Source: Luteibacter jiangsuensis (lineage in GTDB: Bacteria; Pseudomonadota; Gammaproteobacteria; Xanthomonadales; Rhodanobacteraceae). Taken from it: a DNA stretch of 64,000 nt. Positions 10,199 to 18,420 of the stretch are shown here, piece by piece. The position numbers and the translations under genes were made by a program. The notes under the pieces were generated by a model that was given only the letters and a program-made list of their open reading frames with translations, did not search any database and was not told the DNA's origin. The first letter of the stretch is position 1. Each line of letters begins with the position of its first letter. The stretch covers positions 620,001-684,000 of the forward strand of contig NZ_JAAQQR010000003.1 in the NCBI RefSeq assembly GCF_011742555.1. The letters are read 5' to 3'.

Positions 10199-10248
10199 TG
10201 TGGGGAGCCGGCTTTGCCGGCGATCCCGCGGCAGCGGGCAAGCTTGCC
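10199..10248. repeat. REP-like palindromic repeat after xylH
   Basis: One unit of the dispersed family TGTGGGGAGCCGGCTTTGCC followed by GGCGATCCCGCGGCAGCGGG. It holds two short imperfect palindromes (GCCGGC..GCCGGC and CCCGCGGCAGCGGG). It sits exactly between the convergent xylH and DUF4142 genes, the usual place for REP sequences that stabilise mRNA ends or stop transcription. Related copies occur at 10836, 15830 and 18421. Confidence 0.8.
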
Positions 10249-10761
10249 TCAAGGCAGGCTCTTCGCCATCTCCAGGTGATGCTTCAGCTTCGGCAGCGTC
10301 TTTTTGGCGAAAGCCTTCAACTCAGGGTTGGAACCCTTCTCGATCTCCGTTTCGAAGATCGCGACGGCCTCTTCGTGATCGGCCACCATCGTCTTCGCAT
10401 AGGCCTTGTCGAACTCCGCGCCGTGCATCCGCGACATCGCGTCGATGATCTTCTGGCTGTCGGGCATGGGAGAGGTCACGAGCGAATAGCCCTTGTCCCC
10501 TGACTTCAGCCCTTCTAGTTCCTCGTTCGCCTGCGTGTGCTCGTCGATCATCGTCTGCGCGAACTTCTTCACCTTCGCGGACGACGATTGTTTCAACGCG
10601 AGCCGGCTCGCCTCGACTTCCGCGAGCCCCGATGCACCGGCATTCTTGAAGAACCCGGCATCGGTAGCGGTGCCGCCCTGGGTGTCCTTTTCCTGGGCAT
10701 GCGCGGCAAGCCCGAGCGAGGCGGCGAAGAAGGCAATGGCGAGGACGGGGCGGCGGTTCAT
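10249..10761 (-). CDS. DUF4142 secreted protein
   Basis: A 170-residue exported protein with a signal peptide of about 22 residues ending AAHAQ. The mature part is a ferritin-like four-helix domain of the DUF4142 type, shown by GLAEVEASRLALKQSSSAKVK, FAQTMIDEHTQAN and HGAEFDKAYAKTMVADHEEAV, with regularly spaced His, Glu and Asp residues. Function is unknown; members are linked to envelope stress in several proteobacteria. It is a single gene between repeats, convergent with xylH. Confidence 0.88.
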   Translation of the reverse strand: MNRRPVLAIAFFAASLGLAAHAQEKDTQGGTATDAGFFKNAGASGLAEVEASRLALKQSSSAKVKKFAQTMIDEHTQANEELEGLKSGDKGYSLVTSPMPDSQKIIDAMSRMHGAEFDKAYAKTMVADHEEAVAIFETEIEKGSNPELKAFAKKTLPKLKHHLEMAKSLP

Positions 10762-10835
10762 GGTGGTATCTCCGGCAGGTGTGCCCTAGGTGTCGCACCA
10801 CGGCGATGAAGTGCTCGTGACAATGGTCAGTTCTC

Positions 10836-10918
10836 TGTGGGAGCCGGCTACGCCGGCGATCCCGCGGTAGCGGGCAAGCTTGACGCGGGCACCCATCGCC
10901 GCTGAAGCGGCTCCCACA
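10836..10918. repeat. Inverted pair of REP-like units downstream of metK
   Basis: TGTGGGAGCCGGCTACGCCG begins at 10836, and the oppositely oriented unit ATCGCCGCTGAAGCGGCTCC ends near 10918. The two can pair through GTGGGAGCC/GGCTCCCAC, enclosing further short palindromes, in the manner of a bacterial interspersed mosaic element. It lies directly beside the metK terminator and upstream of the DUF4142 gene. Confidence 0.8.
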
Positions 10919-10921
10919 AGA

Positions 10922-10953
10922 ACAAAAAAAACGGGCACCCGAAGGTGCCCGTT
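10922..10953 (-). terminator. Rho-independent terminator of metK
   Basis: Read on the minus strand, a perfect 10-bp stem AACGGGCACC/GGTGCCCGTT (10953-10944 with 10939-10930) closed by a 4-base TTCG-type loop is followed by a run of eight T residues. It lies 23 bases after the metK stop codon, an ideal intrinsic terminator. Confidence 0.95.
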
Positions 10954-10975
10954 CGCTATCGCATGAAGGAACCGC

Positions 10976-12193
10976 TTACTTGCGGCCGACCTTCGCGCCG
11001 AGGCCCGCGGCATCGCGCAGGATGTCGGCCTTGTCGGTCTTCTCCCAGGAGAACGCCGTGAACGTGTTGCCGTTCTTGTCGGTGATCTCGTAGGGCTTGC
11101 GGCCGAAGTGACCGTTCGAGGCGGTCGGCTGGTACATCGGGTGCACCAGGTCGAGCATCTTGATGATGCCGTACGGGCGCAGGTCGAAGTGCTTGCGGAT
11201 CAGCTTCTCGATCTTCTCGTCGGGGATCTTGCCGGTGCCGAACGTGGTGACCGAGATCGAGGTGGGCTCGGCCACGCCGATGGCGTAGCTGACCTGGATC
11301 TCGCAGCGGTCAGCCAGGCCGGCCGCCACGATGTTCTTCGCCACGTAACGCGCGGCATAGGCGGCCGAGCGGTCGACCTTCGACGGATCCTTGCCCGAGA
11401 ACGCACCGCCACCGTGGCGGGCCCAGCCGCCGTAGGTGTCGACGATGATCTTGCGGCCGGTCAGGCCGCAGTCGCCCACCGGACCGCCGATCACGAACTT
11501 GCCGGTCGGGTTGATGTGGAACTTCGTGCCCTTGTGCAGCAGCTTCGCCGGCAGCACGGGCTTCAGGATCAGCTCGCGCACGCCTTCGATCAGATCCTTC
11601 TGCTTCACGTCCGGATCGTGCTGGGTGGAGAGCACCACGGCGTCGATGGCGACGGCCTCGCCGTTCTCGTAGCGCAGGGTGACCTGGCTCTTCGCGTCCG
11701 GACGCAGCCACGGCAGCGGCGAGTTCTTCTTCTTGCGGACCTTGGTCTGCTGCTCGACGAGACGGTGGGCGTAGTGGATCGCCGCCGGCATGTACTCGTT
11801 GGTTTCGTTGGTGGCGTAGCCGAACATCAGGCCCTGGTCGCCAGCGCCCTGTTCTTCCGGCTTCTTGCGGTCCACGCCCTGGTTGATGTCCGGGCTCTGC
11901 TTGCCGATGAGGTTCAGCACGCCGCAGGTCTCGCCGTCGAAGCCGACGTCGGACGAGTCGTAACCGATGTCGAGGATCACCTTGCGGGTGAGGGCCTCGA
12001 GGTCGATCCAGGCGCTGGTGGTGATCTCGCCCGCGACGATGGCGACGCCGGTCTTCACCAGCGTCTCGCAGGCCACGCGAGCGCGCGGGTCCTGGGCCAG
12101 GATGGCGTCCAGAACGGCGTCCGAGATCTGGTCGGCGATCTTGTCCGGATGGCCTTCGGAGACCGACTCGGAGGTGAAGAGGTAGTTGCTCAT
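10976..12193 (-). CDS. metK: S-adenosylmethionine synthetase
   Basis: Makes S-adenosylmethionine from methionine and ATP. The 405-residue protein carries the family signatures [20 protein letters not shown] (N-terminal methionine/ATP region), [14 protein letters not shown] and the phosphate-loop segment [22 protein letters not shown] at 12193 gives the standard [11 protein letters not shown] start; the frame is open further upstream but that part is not family sequence. The 144-base region upstream holds an A+T-rich stretch around 12205-12235. I did not recognise a known SAM riboswitch there. An intrinsic terminator follows the gene. Confidence 0.98.
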   Translation of the reverse strand: MSNYLFTSESVSEGHPDKIADQISDAVLDAILAQDPRARVACETLVKTGVAIVAGEITTSAWIDLEALTRKVILDIGYDSSDVGFDGETCGVLNLIGKQSPDINQGVDRKKPEEQGAGDQGLMFGYATNETNEYMPAAIHYAHRLVEQQTKVRKKKNSPLPWLRPDAKSQVTLRYENGEAVAIDAVVLSTQHDPDVKQKDLIEGVRELILKPVLPAKLLHKGTKFHINPTGKFVIGGPVGDCGLTGRKIIVDTYGGWARHGGGAFSGKDPSKVDRSAAYAARYVAKNIVAAGLADRCEIQVSYAIGVAEPTSISVTTFGTGKIPDEKIEKLIRKHFDLRPYGIIKMLDLVHPMYQPTASNGHFGRKPYEITDKNGNTFTAFSWEKTDKADILRDAAGLGAKVGRK

Positions 12194-12337
12194 CGGGGCG
12201 ATATATCCTTCTTTACGGATAAAGAGATAAAAGGGCGCGCCATGATACACGCCCCCGGCCGGTTTTGCAGCGGGAAGGGTACCGCCGGGACGTGACGATT
12301 GCACCGATGTTCAGGGCCCCGGCGCCGCGGCGGGGCC

Positions 12338-13315
12338 TCAGAATCCCGCGACCGGATGCGGCCCGTAGGCTTCTTCCAGGAGCGCCGTCTCCTCGTCGGT
12401 GAGAACGAGGTCGATGGCGGCCACGGCGTCGTCCAGGTGGTGCGGCTTGCTGGCGCCCACGATCGGCGCCGTCACGCCCTGGCGGTGGGCCACCCAGGAG
12501 AGGGCGACCTGCGCGCGGGGGATGCCGCGCCCGTCGGCCACCTTCTTCACGGCGGCGACAATGGCCCGGTCGGAGGCCTCGGTGGCGTTGTAGAGGGTGC
12601 CGCCGAAGACGTCGCGCTCCTGGCGTGCGCTGCCCTCGTCCCAGTCGCGGGTGAGGCGGCCACGGGCGAGGGGGCTCCACGGAAGCACGGCGATGCCCTG
12701 GTCGATGCAGAACGGGATCATCTCGCGCTCTTCCTCGCGCTGGATCAGGTTGTAGTGATCCTGCATGCTCACGAACTCCGTCCAGCCGTGCAGGCGGGAG
12801 GTATAGACCATCTTCGCGAACTGCCACGCGTACATCGACGACGCGCCGATGTAGCGGACCTTGCCCGCCTTCACCACGTCATGCAGGGCTTCCATGGTCT
12901 CCTCCACCGGCGTGCCGTGGTCGAAGCGATGGATCTGCAGCAGGTCGATGTAGTCGGTGCCGAGACGGCGCAGGCTGTCGTCCACCGAGTGGAAGATGGC
13001 CTTGCGCGACAGGCCGCCCGCGTTCGGCCCCTCGCGCCAGCGGTAGAACGTCTTGGTGGCGAGCACCACTTCGTCGCGCCTCGCAAAATCTTTCAGTGCG
13101 CGTCCCACGATTTCTTCCGACGTGCCGTCCGAATACGCGTTCGCGGTATCGAAGAAGTTGATGCCGAGATCCAGCGCCTTGCGGATGAAAGGCCGGCTTT
13201 CCTCCTCGTCGAGCGTCCAGGCATGGTTGCCGCGATCAGGTACGCCGTAGGTCATGCAGCCGAGTACGAGTGGCGATATCTCGAGGCCGGTACGGCCCAG
13301 TTTCACGTAGCGCAT
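12338..13315 (-). CDS. Aldo/keto reductase
   Basis: A 325-residue NADPH-dependent oxidoreductase of the aldo/keto reductase superfamily (AKR11/YajO-like). It shows FFDTANAYSDGTSEEIVGRAL with the catalytic Asp and Tyr, the lysine segment EVVLATKTFY, and DLLQIHRFDHGTPVEETMEA. The ATG at 13315 is preceded by GGAGG at a good distance. Its physiological substrate cannot be told from sequence. It is divergent from the glucose dehydrogenase gene with 103 bases between. Confidence 0.9.
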   Translation of the reverse strand: MRYVKLGRTGLEISPLVLGCMTYGVPDRGNHAWTLDEEESRPFIRKALDLGINFFDTANAYSDGTSEEIVGRALKDFARRDEVVLATKTFYRWREGPNAGGLSRKAIFHSVDDSLRRLGTDYIDLLQIHRFDHGTPVEETMEALHDVVKAGKVRYIGASSMYAWQFAKMVYTSRLHGWTEFVSMQDHYNLIQREEEREMIPFCIDQGIAVLPWSPLARGRLTRDWDEGSARQERDVFGGTLYNATEASDRAIVAAVKKVADGRGIPRAQVALSWVAHRQGVTAPIVGASKPHHLDDAVAAIDLVLTDEETALLEEAYGPHPVAGF

Positions 13316-13418
13316 GGGGAAACCTCCGCAGGGAAAATCGTCGCTTGCCGGAATGGCGTAGACGTTACATATACCTGACAAGGCTATCTTCAAGGGTCTG
13401 GTACCTGCGGAGAAGCAC

Positions 13419-15806
13419 ATGTCATCCCCCGGCACGCCACGGCGCGCACTACGCATCACCGGTTTCGTCGTCGCCATCCTCGGCCTGTTACTCGCCCTGG
13501 GCGGTGTCTGGCTGGTCGCCCTCGGCGGCAGCGCCTATTACCTCATTGCCGGCGCGGGTGTGTGCGCGACCGGCATCCTTCTCGTGCGTGGCTTGGGCAC
13601 CGCCTTGTGGCTCTATGCGATCGTGCTCCTGGGCACCATCGTGTGGTCCATCGCGGAGGTCGGGCTGATCGGCTGGCAACTCGAACCGCGACTTCTTCTT
13701 CCTGTGTTGCTCGCCATCTATCTGGCCATGCCGTGGGTGACACGGCGGCTGGCGCCTGCGCGCGGCGGGGTGGTGGCGCTGCTGCTGTTAGCCGTTGTGG
13801 GCATCGGTGTCGGGGTGGCCGGCTTCATGCAGCCGGTGGGCACGCGCGGCGAGATGGTGGTGCGCAATGACGCCGGCGGGCACGACACCTCCGTGCCCGA
13901 CGACGAGTGGCTGTTCTACGGACGAACGCCGCGCGGTGACCGCTTCTCGCCGCTGGATCAGATCAACACGGGCAACGTGAAGAACCTCAAGCTGGCCTGG
14001 TCGGCGCACACGGGCGACACCATGCGTCCGGGCGAGGACAAGGGCGGCACGGATGCCGGGCACGAATTCAACTTCGAGAACACGCCCATCAAGGTGGGCA
14101 ACACGCTCTACGTGTGCACGGGACACAGCTGGGTGGTGGCCTTCGATGCGGCCACCGGCCAGAAGAAATGGACCTTCGATCCCAAGGCCGACACGGAAGC
14201 CGACGTCTATCTCGCCTGTCGCGGTGTCGCTTATTACGAAGCGCCGCAGGGTACGCAGACCGACTGCCCCCGGCGCATCATCGCGCCGGTGCTCGACGCC
14301 CGGCTCATGGCGCTGAATGCCGAGACCGGCAAGCCGTGCGAGGATTTCGGCGAGCACGGCTTCGTATCGTTGACGAAATACCTCGGCCATGTGCCGGCGG
14401 GTTTCCATTTCGTCACCTCGCCGCCGCTGGTGCTCAAGGACCGCGTGATGCTCGGTGGCTGGATATACGACAACCAGGCGGAAGGCGAGCCGTCCGGTGC
14501 CGTGCGTGCCTTCGATCCGCTTTCCGGCAAGCTCGTGTGGGCCTGGGACGTGGGACACGATCCGCAGAACTGGACACCTGGCCCGAACGATCAGCTGACC
14601 CGCGGCACGCCGAATGCGTGGGGCGTCTACACGGCGGACCCGGATCTCGGCCTCGTGTACCTCCCGATGGGTAACGCCACGCCGGACTACTTCGGCGGCC
14701 ATCGCCGCCCGATGGACGAGAAGGTGTCCAGTTCCACGGTGGCGCTGGATATCGAAACCGGCGCGCCGAAATGGGTGTATCAGAACACGCACCACGACGT
14801 GTGGGACATGGACGTGCCGACGGGGCCGTCGCTGGTGGACTTGCCCGACGGCAAGGGCGGCACGGTGCCCGCACTCGTGCAGACGACCAAGCGCGGCGAA
14901 TTCTTCGTGCTCGACCGCCGCACCGGCACGCCGCTCACCGAAGTGCGCGAAAAGCCGGTGCCGCAGGGCGCGGTGCCCGGCGACTTCACCTCGCCGACGC
15001 AGCCGTATTCCGTGGGCATGCCGTCGCTGGCGCCGAAGAACCTCACCGAAGCGTCGATGTGGGGCGCGACGCCGTTCGATCAGCTCATGTGCCGGATTCA
15101 GTTTCGCAAGTCGTACTACAAGGGGCAGTTCACGCCGCCGCAGCTGAAGGACACCATCGTGTATCCCGCCTTCGACGGCGTGATCGACTGGCACGGCGCG
15201 TCCATCGATCCGTACAACAAGCTGCTCATTGCGAACGCGAACTACATCCCGTTCATCATCAGCCTGGCGCCGCGTCAGGAGGCGGAAGCGAAAGGCCTGG
15301 TGAAGCCGTGGGACGGCAGCGGCAACGAGCCCAAGGTGGGCGGCGGTCTGGCACCGCAATACGGCACGCCATACGTGGGCAAGGTGCATCCGTGGCTCAA
15401 TCCCCTCGACGTGCCGTGCAATCCGCCACCGTGGGGCACGCTCGCGGCGATCGACCTCGTCACGCACAAGCTGGTGTGGGAACACCCGATCGGCACCACG
15501 CGCGATACCGGGCCGTTCGGCACGCACTTCAATGCGCCGCTACCCACGGGCATCTTCAACATCGGCGGCAATATGACGACGAGAGGCGGCCTGATCTTCA
15601 TCGGCGCTACCGCCGACAACTACCTCCGCGCCATCGACGAACGCACGGGCAAGGAAGTGTGGAAGGCGCGCCTGCCCGCGGGCGGTCAGGCGAACCCGAT
15701 GTCGTACGCGGTGAACGGCAAACAGTACGTCGTGATCGCGGCCGGCGGGCATAGCGGCCTGGGTACGAAGTCGGGTGACTACGTGATGGCGTACGCACTG
15801 CCCTGA
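13419..15806 (+). CDS. gcd: Membrane-bound PQQ-dependent glucose dehydrogenase
   Basis: A quinoprotein that oxidises glucose to gluconolactone at the periplasmic face and passes electrons to ubiquinone. The first ~140 residues contain five hydrophobic spans, and the rest is the eight-bladed PQQ propeller. DEWLFYGRTPRGDRFSPLDQI, the metal/substrate segment HHDVWDMDVPTGPSL, repeated tryptophan-docking strands, and the C-terminal GGLIFIGATADNYLRAID are typical. The 795-residue length matches E. coli Gcd. GGAG precedes the ATG at 13419. A quinate or other polyol dehydrogenase of the same fold is the main alternative. PQQ biosynthesis genes are not in the window. Confidence 0.9.
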   Translation: MSSPGTPRRALRITGFVVAILGLLLALGGVWLVALGGSAYYLIAGAGVCATGILLVRGLGTALWLYAIVLLGTIVWSIAEVGLIGWQLEPRLLLPVLLAIYLAMPWVTRRLAPARGGVVALLLLAVVGIGVGVAGFMQPVGTRGEMVVRNDAGGHDTSVPDDEWLFYGRTPRGDRFSPLDQINTGNVKNLKLAWSAHTGDTMRPGEDKGGTDAGHEFNFENTPIKVGNTLYVCTGHSWVVAFDAATGQKKWTFDPKADTEADVYLACRGVAYYEAPQGTQTDCPRRIIAPVLDARLMALNAETGKPCEDFGEHGFVSLTKYLGHVPAGFHFVTSPPLVLKDRVMLGGWIYDNQAEGEPSGAVRAFDPLSGKLVWAWDVGHDPQNWTPGPNDQLTRGTPNAWGVYTADPDLGLVYLPMGNATPDYFGGHRRPMDEKVSSSTVALDIETGAPKWVYQNTHHDVWDMDVPTGPSLVDLPDGKGGTVPALVQTTKRGEFFVLDRRTGTPLTEVREKPVPQGAVPGDFTSPTQPYSVGMPSLAPKNLTEASMWGATPFDQLMCRIQFRKSYYKGQFTPPQLKDTIVYPAFDGVIDWHGASIDPYNKLLIANANYIPFIISLAPRQEAEAKGLVKPWDGSGNEPKVGGGLAPQYGTPYVGKVHPWLNPLDVPCNPPPWGTLAAIDLVTHKLVWEHPIGTTRDTGPFGTHFNAPLPTGIFNIGGNMTTRGGLIFIGATADNYLRAIDERTGKEVWKARLPAGGQANPMSYAVNGKQYVVIAAGGHSGLGTKSGDYVMAYALP

Positions 15807-15829
15807 TGGCAGGAGCCGCGATGGCGGCA

Positions 15830-15897
15830 ATCGCCGGCATAGCCGGCTCCCACACAGAGCGGGCCGGCTTTGTGTGGGAGCCGCTTCAGCGGCGATA
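15830..15897. repeat. REP-like inverted pair after gcd
   Basis: ATCGCCGGCATAGCCGGCTC at 15830 and TGTGGGAGCCGCTTCAGCGG at about 15872 are oppositely oriented units of the family seen at 10199, 10836 and 18421. They lie between the gcd stop and the putative promoter of the EF-G paralogue. Confidence 0.78.
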
Positions 15898-15927
15898 GGT
15901 GCTCGCCACGCACTAGCCCAGAGGGGC

Positions 15928-15957
15928 TTGAAAGGCCGCCGGGCGGCTCCATCTAAG
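15928..15957 (+). promoter_or_regulatory. Candidate promoter of the EF-G paralogue leader
   Basis: TTGAAA at 15928 and TCTAAG at 15952 are separated by 18 bases and resemble sigma-70 -35 and -10 boxes (five and four of six matches). Transcription from here would give a leader of nearly 380 bases before the EF-G-like start at 16342. The match is modest, and the claim rests mainly on position between the upstream repeat and the leader structures. Confidence 0.35.
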
Positions 15958-16024
15958 CGCACTACGCCTTGCCGCCCTGGTGACACCGGCGTACGATCCG
16001 CTCCCATTCCAAGAGAGCCACCCC

Positions 16025-16123
16025 ATGTTCCGCTGCAAGCACGATTTGATGCACGTCCCACCGATCGCCCCACGGGCGCGTCGCGGGTGCGCGCGCGCCG
16101 TGCATGGAGGCTCGTTGTCGTAA
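16025..16123 (+). CDS. Candidate 32-residue leader peptide of the EF-G paralogue
   Basis: A short frame ATG(16025)-TAA(16121) encodes MFRCKHDLMHVPPIAP followed by an Arg/Ala-rich half. It starts behind a purine-rich AAGAGAG and ends 27 bases before an intrinsic terminator stem. The PPI sequence at residues 12-14 resembles a ribosome-slowing polyproline motif. GCGGGTGC at 16083-16090, inside the frame, is exactly complementary to GCACCCGC at 16154-16161, which is the left arm of the terminator. That is the layout of a translation-coupled attenuator. No homologue is known to me; expression is unproven. Confidence 0.4.
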   Translation: MFRCKHDLMHVPPIAPRARRGCARAVHGGSLS

Positions 16124-16150
16124 GACGGCGAGCCGGCCTGGAAGAACTCG

Positions 16151-16178
16151 AAAGCACCCGCAAGGGTGCTTTTTTTTG
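16151..16178 (+). terminator. Intrinsic terminator inside the EF-G paralogue leader (attenuator)
   Basis: AAAGCACCC (16151-16159), loop GCAA, GGGTGCTTT (16164-16172) and a T-run to 16177 form a textbook Rho-independent terminator on the plus strand. It lies 163 bases upstream of the EF-G-like start. It must either end a separate small transcript or attenuate transcription into the downstream gene. Confidence 0.85.
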
Positions 16179-16213
16179 TCCCGAATCAGCCATTCGACCC
16201 GGAGCAACGTGCC

Positions 16214-16243
16214 ATGAAGAACCGCCGCGATCCCCGATCCTGA
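16214..16243 (+). CDS. Candidate 9-residue leader peptide
   Basis: ATG(16214)-TGA(16241) encodes MKNRRDPRS behind GGAG at 16201-16204 with nine bases of spacing, a convincing ribosome site. Its last codons and part of its stop lie in TCCCCGATCC (16231-16240), the left arm of a perfect 10-bp stem. The arrangement recalls translational-attenuation leaders such as that of ermC. Expression is inferred only. Confidence 0.4.
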   Translation: MKNRRDPRS

Positions 16244-16316
16244 CCGTCCTGCTCAGCCAGGGGCGGCGGCAAGGGATCGGGGAGTGCCTCGCTCGAAGAC
16301 GTATCGAGCCCCTGGC
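16231..16316 (+). promoter_or_regulatory. Interleaved stem arms before the EF-G paralogue
   Basis: Two perfect stems interleave. TCCCCGATCC (16231-16240) pairs with GGATCGGGGA (16274-16283). GCCAGGGGC (16256-16264) pairs with GCCCCTGGC (16308-16316). Because the order is A-B-A'-B' they are either mutually exclusive or form a pseudoknot. A third small stem, GCTCGA/TCGAGC, spans 16291-16309 and competes for the B' arm. The start codon follows 25 bases later with CAGGAA as ribosome site. Confidence 0.5.
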
Positions 16317-16341
16317 GTATCCCCATCAGGAACCGTTAGCC

Positions 16342-18411
16342 ATGAGTACCACCCGAGAAACCCGCATTCCCGTCAGCCGTTGGCGCAACCTCGGCATCAT
16401 CGCGCACGTCGACGCGGGCAAGACCACGCTCACCGAGCGCCTGCTCTACAAGACCGGCACGATCCACCGCACCGGCGAGGTGCACGACGGTGCGACCACC
16501 ACCGATCACATGGAACTGGAGCGCGAGCGCGGTATCACGATCGGCGCCGCCGCCGTGCGCGCGAACTGGACGCCCGATGGCGGCCAGCCGCATCGCCTCA
16601 CCCTCATCGACACGCCCGGACACATCGATTTCGCGATCGAAGTGGAACGTTCCCTGCGCGTGCTCGACGGTGCGGTGACGGTGTTCTCAGGCGTGGCCGG
16701 CGTGCAGCCGCAATCGGAAACCGTGTGGCACCAGGCGCGCCGGCACGGCGTGCCGCTCATGGCGTTCGTCAACAAGATGGACCGCCCCGGCGCGGACTTC
16801 GACGCAGTCGTGGCGCAGATGCGCGACAAGCTCGGGGCCAACCCGTGGGTGGTCGCGCGTCCCATCGTCGAAGACGAGCACATGACGGGTCTGGCGGACC
16901 TCGTGAGCGAGCGCACCTGGCGTTTCGACGACGCCGGTAACGCCACCGTGCACGCATGGAACGATGCCGAGCGTGACGCGTTCGGCGAAGCGCGCGCGGA
17001 GCTCGTGGCGGCTGTGGCCGATCGTGACGAGGCGCTGGCCGAACTGTGGCTTGCCGACGCCCCCGTCGACGCCGCCGCGCTCGCCGCGGCCTTGCGCCGC
17101 GGCACCCTGGCGGGCCTGGGTTCGCCGGTGCTGCCGGGTTCGGCGTTCCGCAATGTCGGTATCGAGCCGTTGCTCGACGCCATGGTGGCGTACCTGCCGT
17201 CGCCGCTGGATCGTCCGGCGGTGGTCGCGCATACGGACGATGGCGACATCGCGGTCGAACCCGATGCGAACGCACCGCTGGCCGCCCTGGTGTTCAAGGT
17301 GGTCAACCAGGCCCACGGGCCGCTGGCGTTCGTGCGTCTCTACGCGGGTCGGTTACATGTCGGCGACGCCGTGTGGCGCAGCGGAACGGATCGCGTGCAG
17401 CGCATCGGGCGCCTTGCCGTCGTGCGTGCGGAAGACACCGAGGCGGTCGACGAAGCGGAGGCCGGCGACATCGTTGCCATCGCCGGCTGGAAGGACGTGG
17501 CCACGGGCGAGACCTTGTCCGATGCGCACCGGCACGTGCGGCTGGAAGCCATCCAGGCGCAACCGGCGGTGCTGTCGTGGCGGCTGTCGCCCGAGCGTTC
17601 GGCCGATCTGCTGAAGCTCGGCAACGGGCTGGCGCGCCTGGCGCAGGAGGATCCGTCCTTCCGCGTCGGCACCGACCCCGATACCGGCGAGACGCTGGTC
17701 TGGGGCATGGGCGAGCTGCACCTGGAAGTGATGGTGGAACGTCTGCGCCGCGAGTGGGGCGTGCAGGTGCGCACCGGTTCGCCGCGCGTGGCCTACCAGG
17801 AAACGCCGGCGTCGGCGTCGGGCGCCGTCGAAGGGAAACTGGCCAAGCAGACGGGCGGCAGCGGGCAGTATGCGCGCGTGGTGCTGTCGGTGACGCCGAA
17901 CGGCACCGATGCCAACACGTTCGAGGACCGTACCACCGGCGGCGTGATCCCCAAGCCGTTCCAGGCCGCGGTGGAGAGGGGTGCCCTGTCGGCCCTGCTC
18001 GAAGGTCCGCGGGGCTACCCGGTGGTCGGTGCGTCCGTCGTGGTGCTGGACGGCCAGGCGCACGCCGTGGACTCGAACGAGGCCGCGTTCCATCGCGCGG
18101 CGCAGATCGCGGTGAAATCCGCGCTCGAGGCCACGGGCACGGTGTTGCTGGAACCGGTGATGCGCGTCTCCGTGAGCGCCCCGGGCTCGGCGGTAGGCGA
18201 CGTGCTGGGCGATCTGCAGCGCCGCGGCGGGCAGATCGTGAACCTCGTCGACCGGCAGGAACGCACGGAGATCGAAGCCGACGTTCCGCTGGCCCAGCTC
18301 GACGGCTACAGCACGGCGCTCCGCTCGCTGAGCCAGGGCCGCGCCTCGGCGACGGTCGCGTTCCACGCGTATCGCCCGGCGTTGCAGGAACCGTCGCGGC
18401 GCTTGGCATAA
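16342..18411 (+). CDS. Elongation factor G paralogue
   Basis: A 689-residue translational GTPase with the full EF-G domain order. The G domain has AHVDAGKTTL at residues 21-30, the switch segment ERERGITIGAAAV, DTPGHIDF and NKMD. Then come domain II, domain III (MGELHLEVMVERL), domain IV (GGSGQYARVVLSV) and domain V (GDVLGDLQRRGGQI). The domain IV tip region VDSNEAAFHRAA resembles normal EF-G, so translocation or recycling is plausible. The lack of the rpsL/rpsG/tuf neighbourhood marks it as a second EF-G rather than the str-operon fusA. TetM-type protection proteins differ in the N-terminal motif. ATG 16342 follows CAGGAA. A structured leader with a terminator and two tiny frames lies upstream. 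Confidence 0.9.
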   Translation: MSTTRETRIPVSRWRNLGIIAHVDAGKTTLTERLLYKTGTIHRTGEVHDGATTTDHMELERERGITIGAAAVRANWTPDGGQPHRLTLIDTPGHIDFAIEVERSLRVLDGAVTVFSGVAGVQPQSETVWHQARRHGVPLMAFVNKMDRPGADFDAVVAQMRDKLGANPWVVARPIVEDEHMTGLADLVSERTWRFDDAGNATVHAWNDAERDAFGEARAELVAAVADRDEALAELWLADAPVDAAALAAALRRGTLAGLGSPVLPGSAFRNVGIEPLLDAMVAYLPSPLDRPAVVAHTDDGDIAVEPDANAPLAALVFKVVNQAHGPLAFVRLYAGRLHVGDAVWRSGTDRVQRIGRLAVVRAEDTEAVDEAEAGDIVAIAGWKDVATGETLSDAHRHVRLEAIQAQPAVLSWRLSPERSADLLKLGNGLARLAQEDPSFRVGTDPDTGETLVWGMGELHLEVMVERLRREWGVQVRTGSPRVAYQETPASASGAVEGKLAKQTGGSGQYARVVLSVTPNGTDANTFEDRTTGGVIPKPFQAAVERGALSALLEGPRGYPVVGASVVVLDGQAHAVDSNEAAFHRAAQIAVKSALEATGTVLLEPVMRVSVSAPGSAVGDVLGDLQRRGGQIVNLVDRQERTEIEADVPLAQLDGYSTALRSLSQGRASATVAFHAYRPALQEPSRRLA

Positions 18412-18420
18412 AAGAGAAAC

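Noticed and set aside
9032-10252. 406-codon minus-strand frame opposite xylH.
   Set aside because: Antisense shadow; the His/Asp/Arg-rich translation is typical of a reversed membrane-protein gene in GC-rich DNA.
10888-10895. GGCACCCA resembling the second half of the ECF-type promoter motif.
   Set aside because: No AACC core lies 15-16 bases upstream; the octamer is part of a REP-like repeat.
12194-12337. A SAM-responsive riboswitch upstream of metK.
   Set aside because: The region is short and A+T-rich near the start codon, but I could not recognise the conserved core of any known SAM riboswitch class.
15874-16341. In-frame upstream extension of the EF-G paralogue to an ATG at 15874.
   Set aside because: The added 156 residues match no EF-G sequence, run through a repeat and an intrinsic terminator, and the start at 16342 has its own ribosome site.
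16342-18411. Reading the EF-G paralogue as a TetM/TetO-type ribosomal protection protein.
   Set aside because: The G-domain start and the domain IV segment follow EF-G rather than TetM, so only an EF-G paralogue is claimed.
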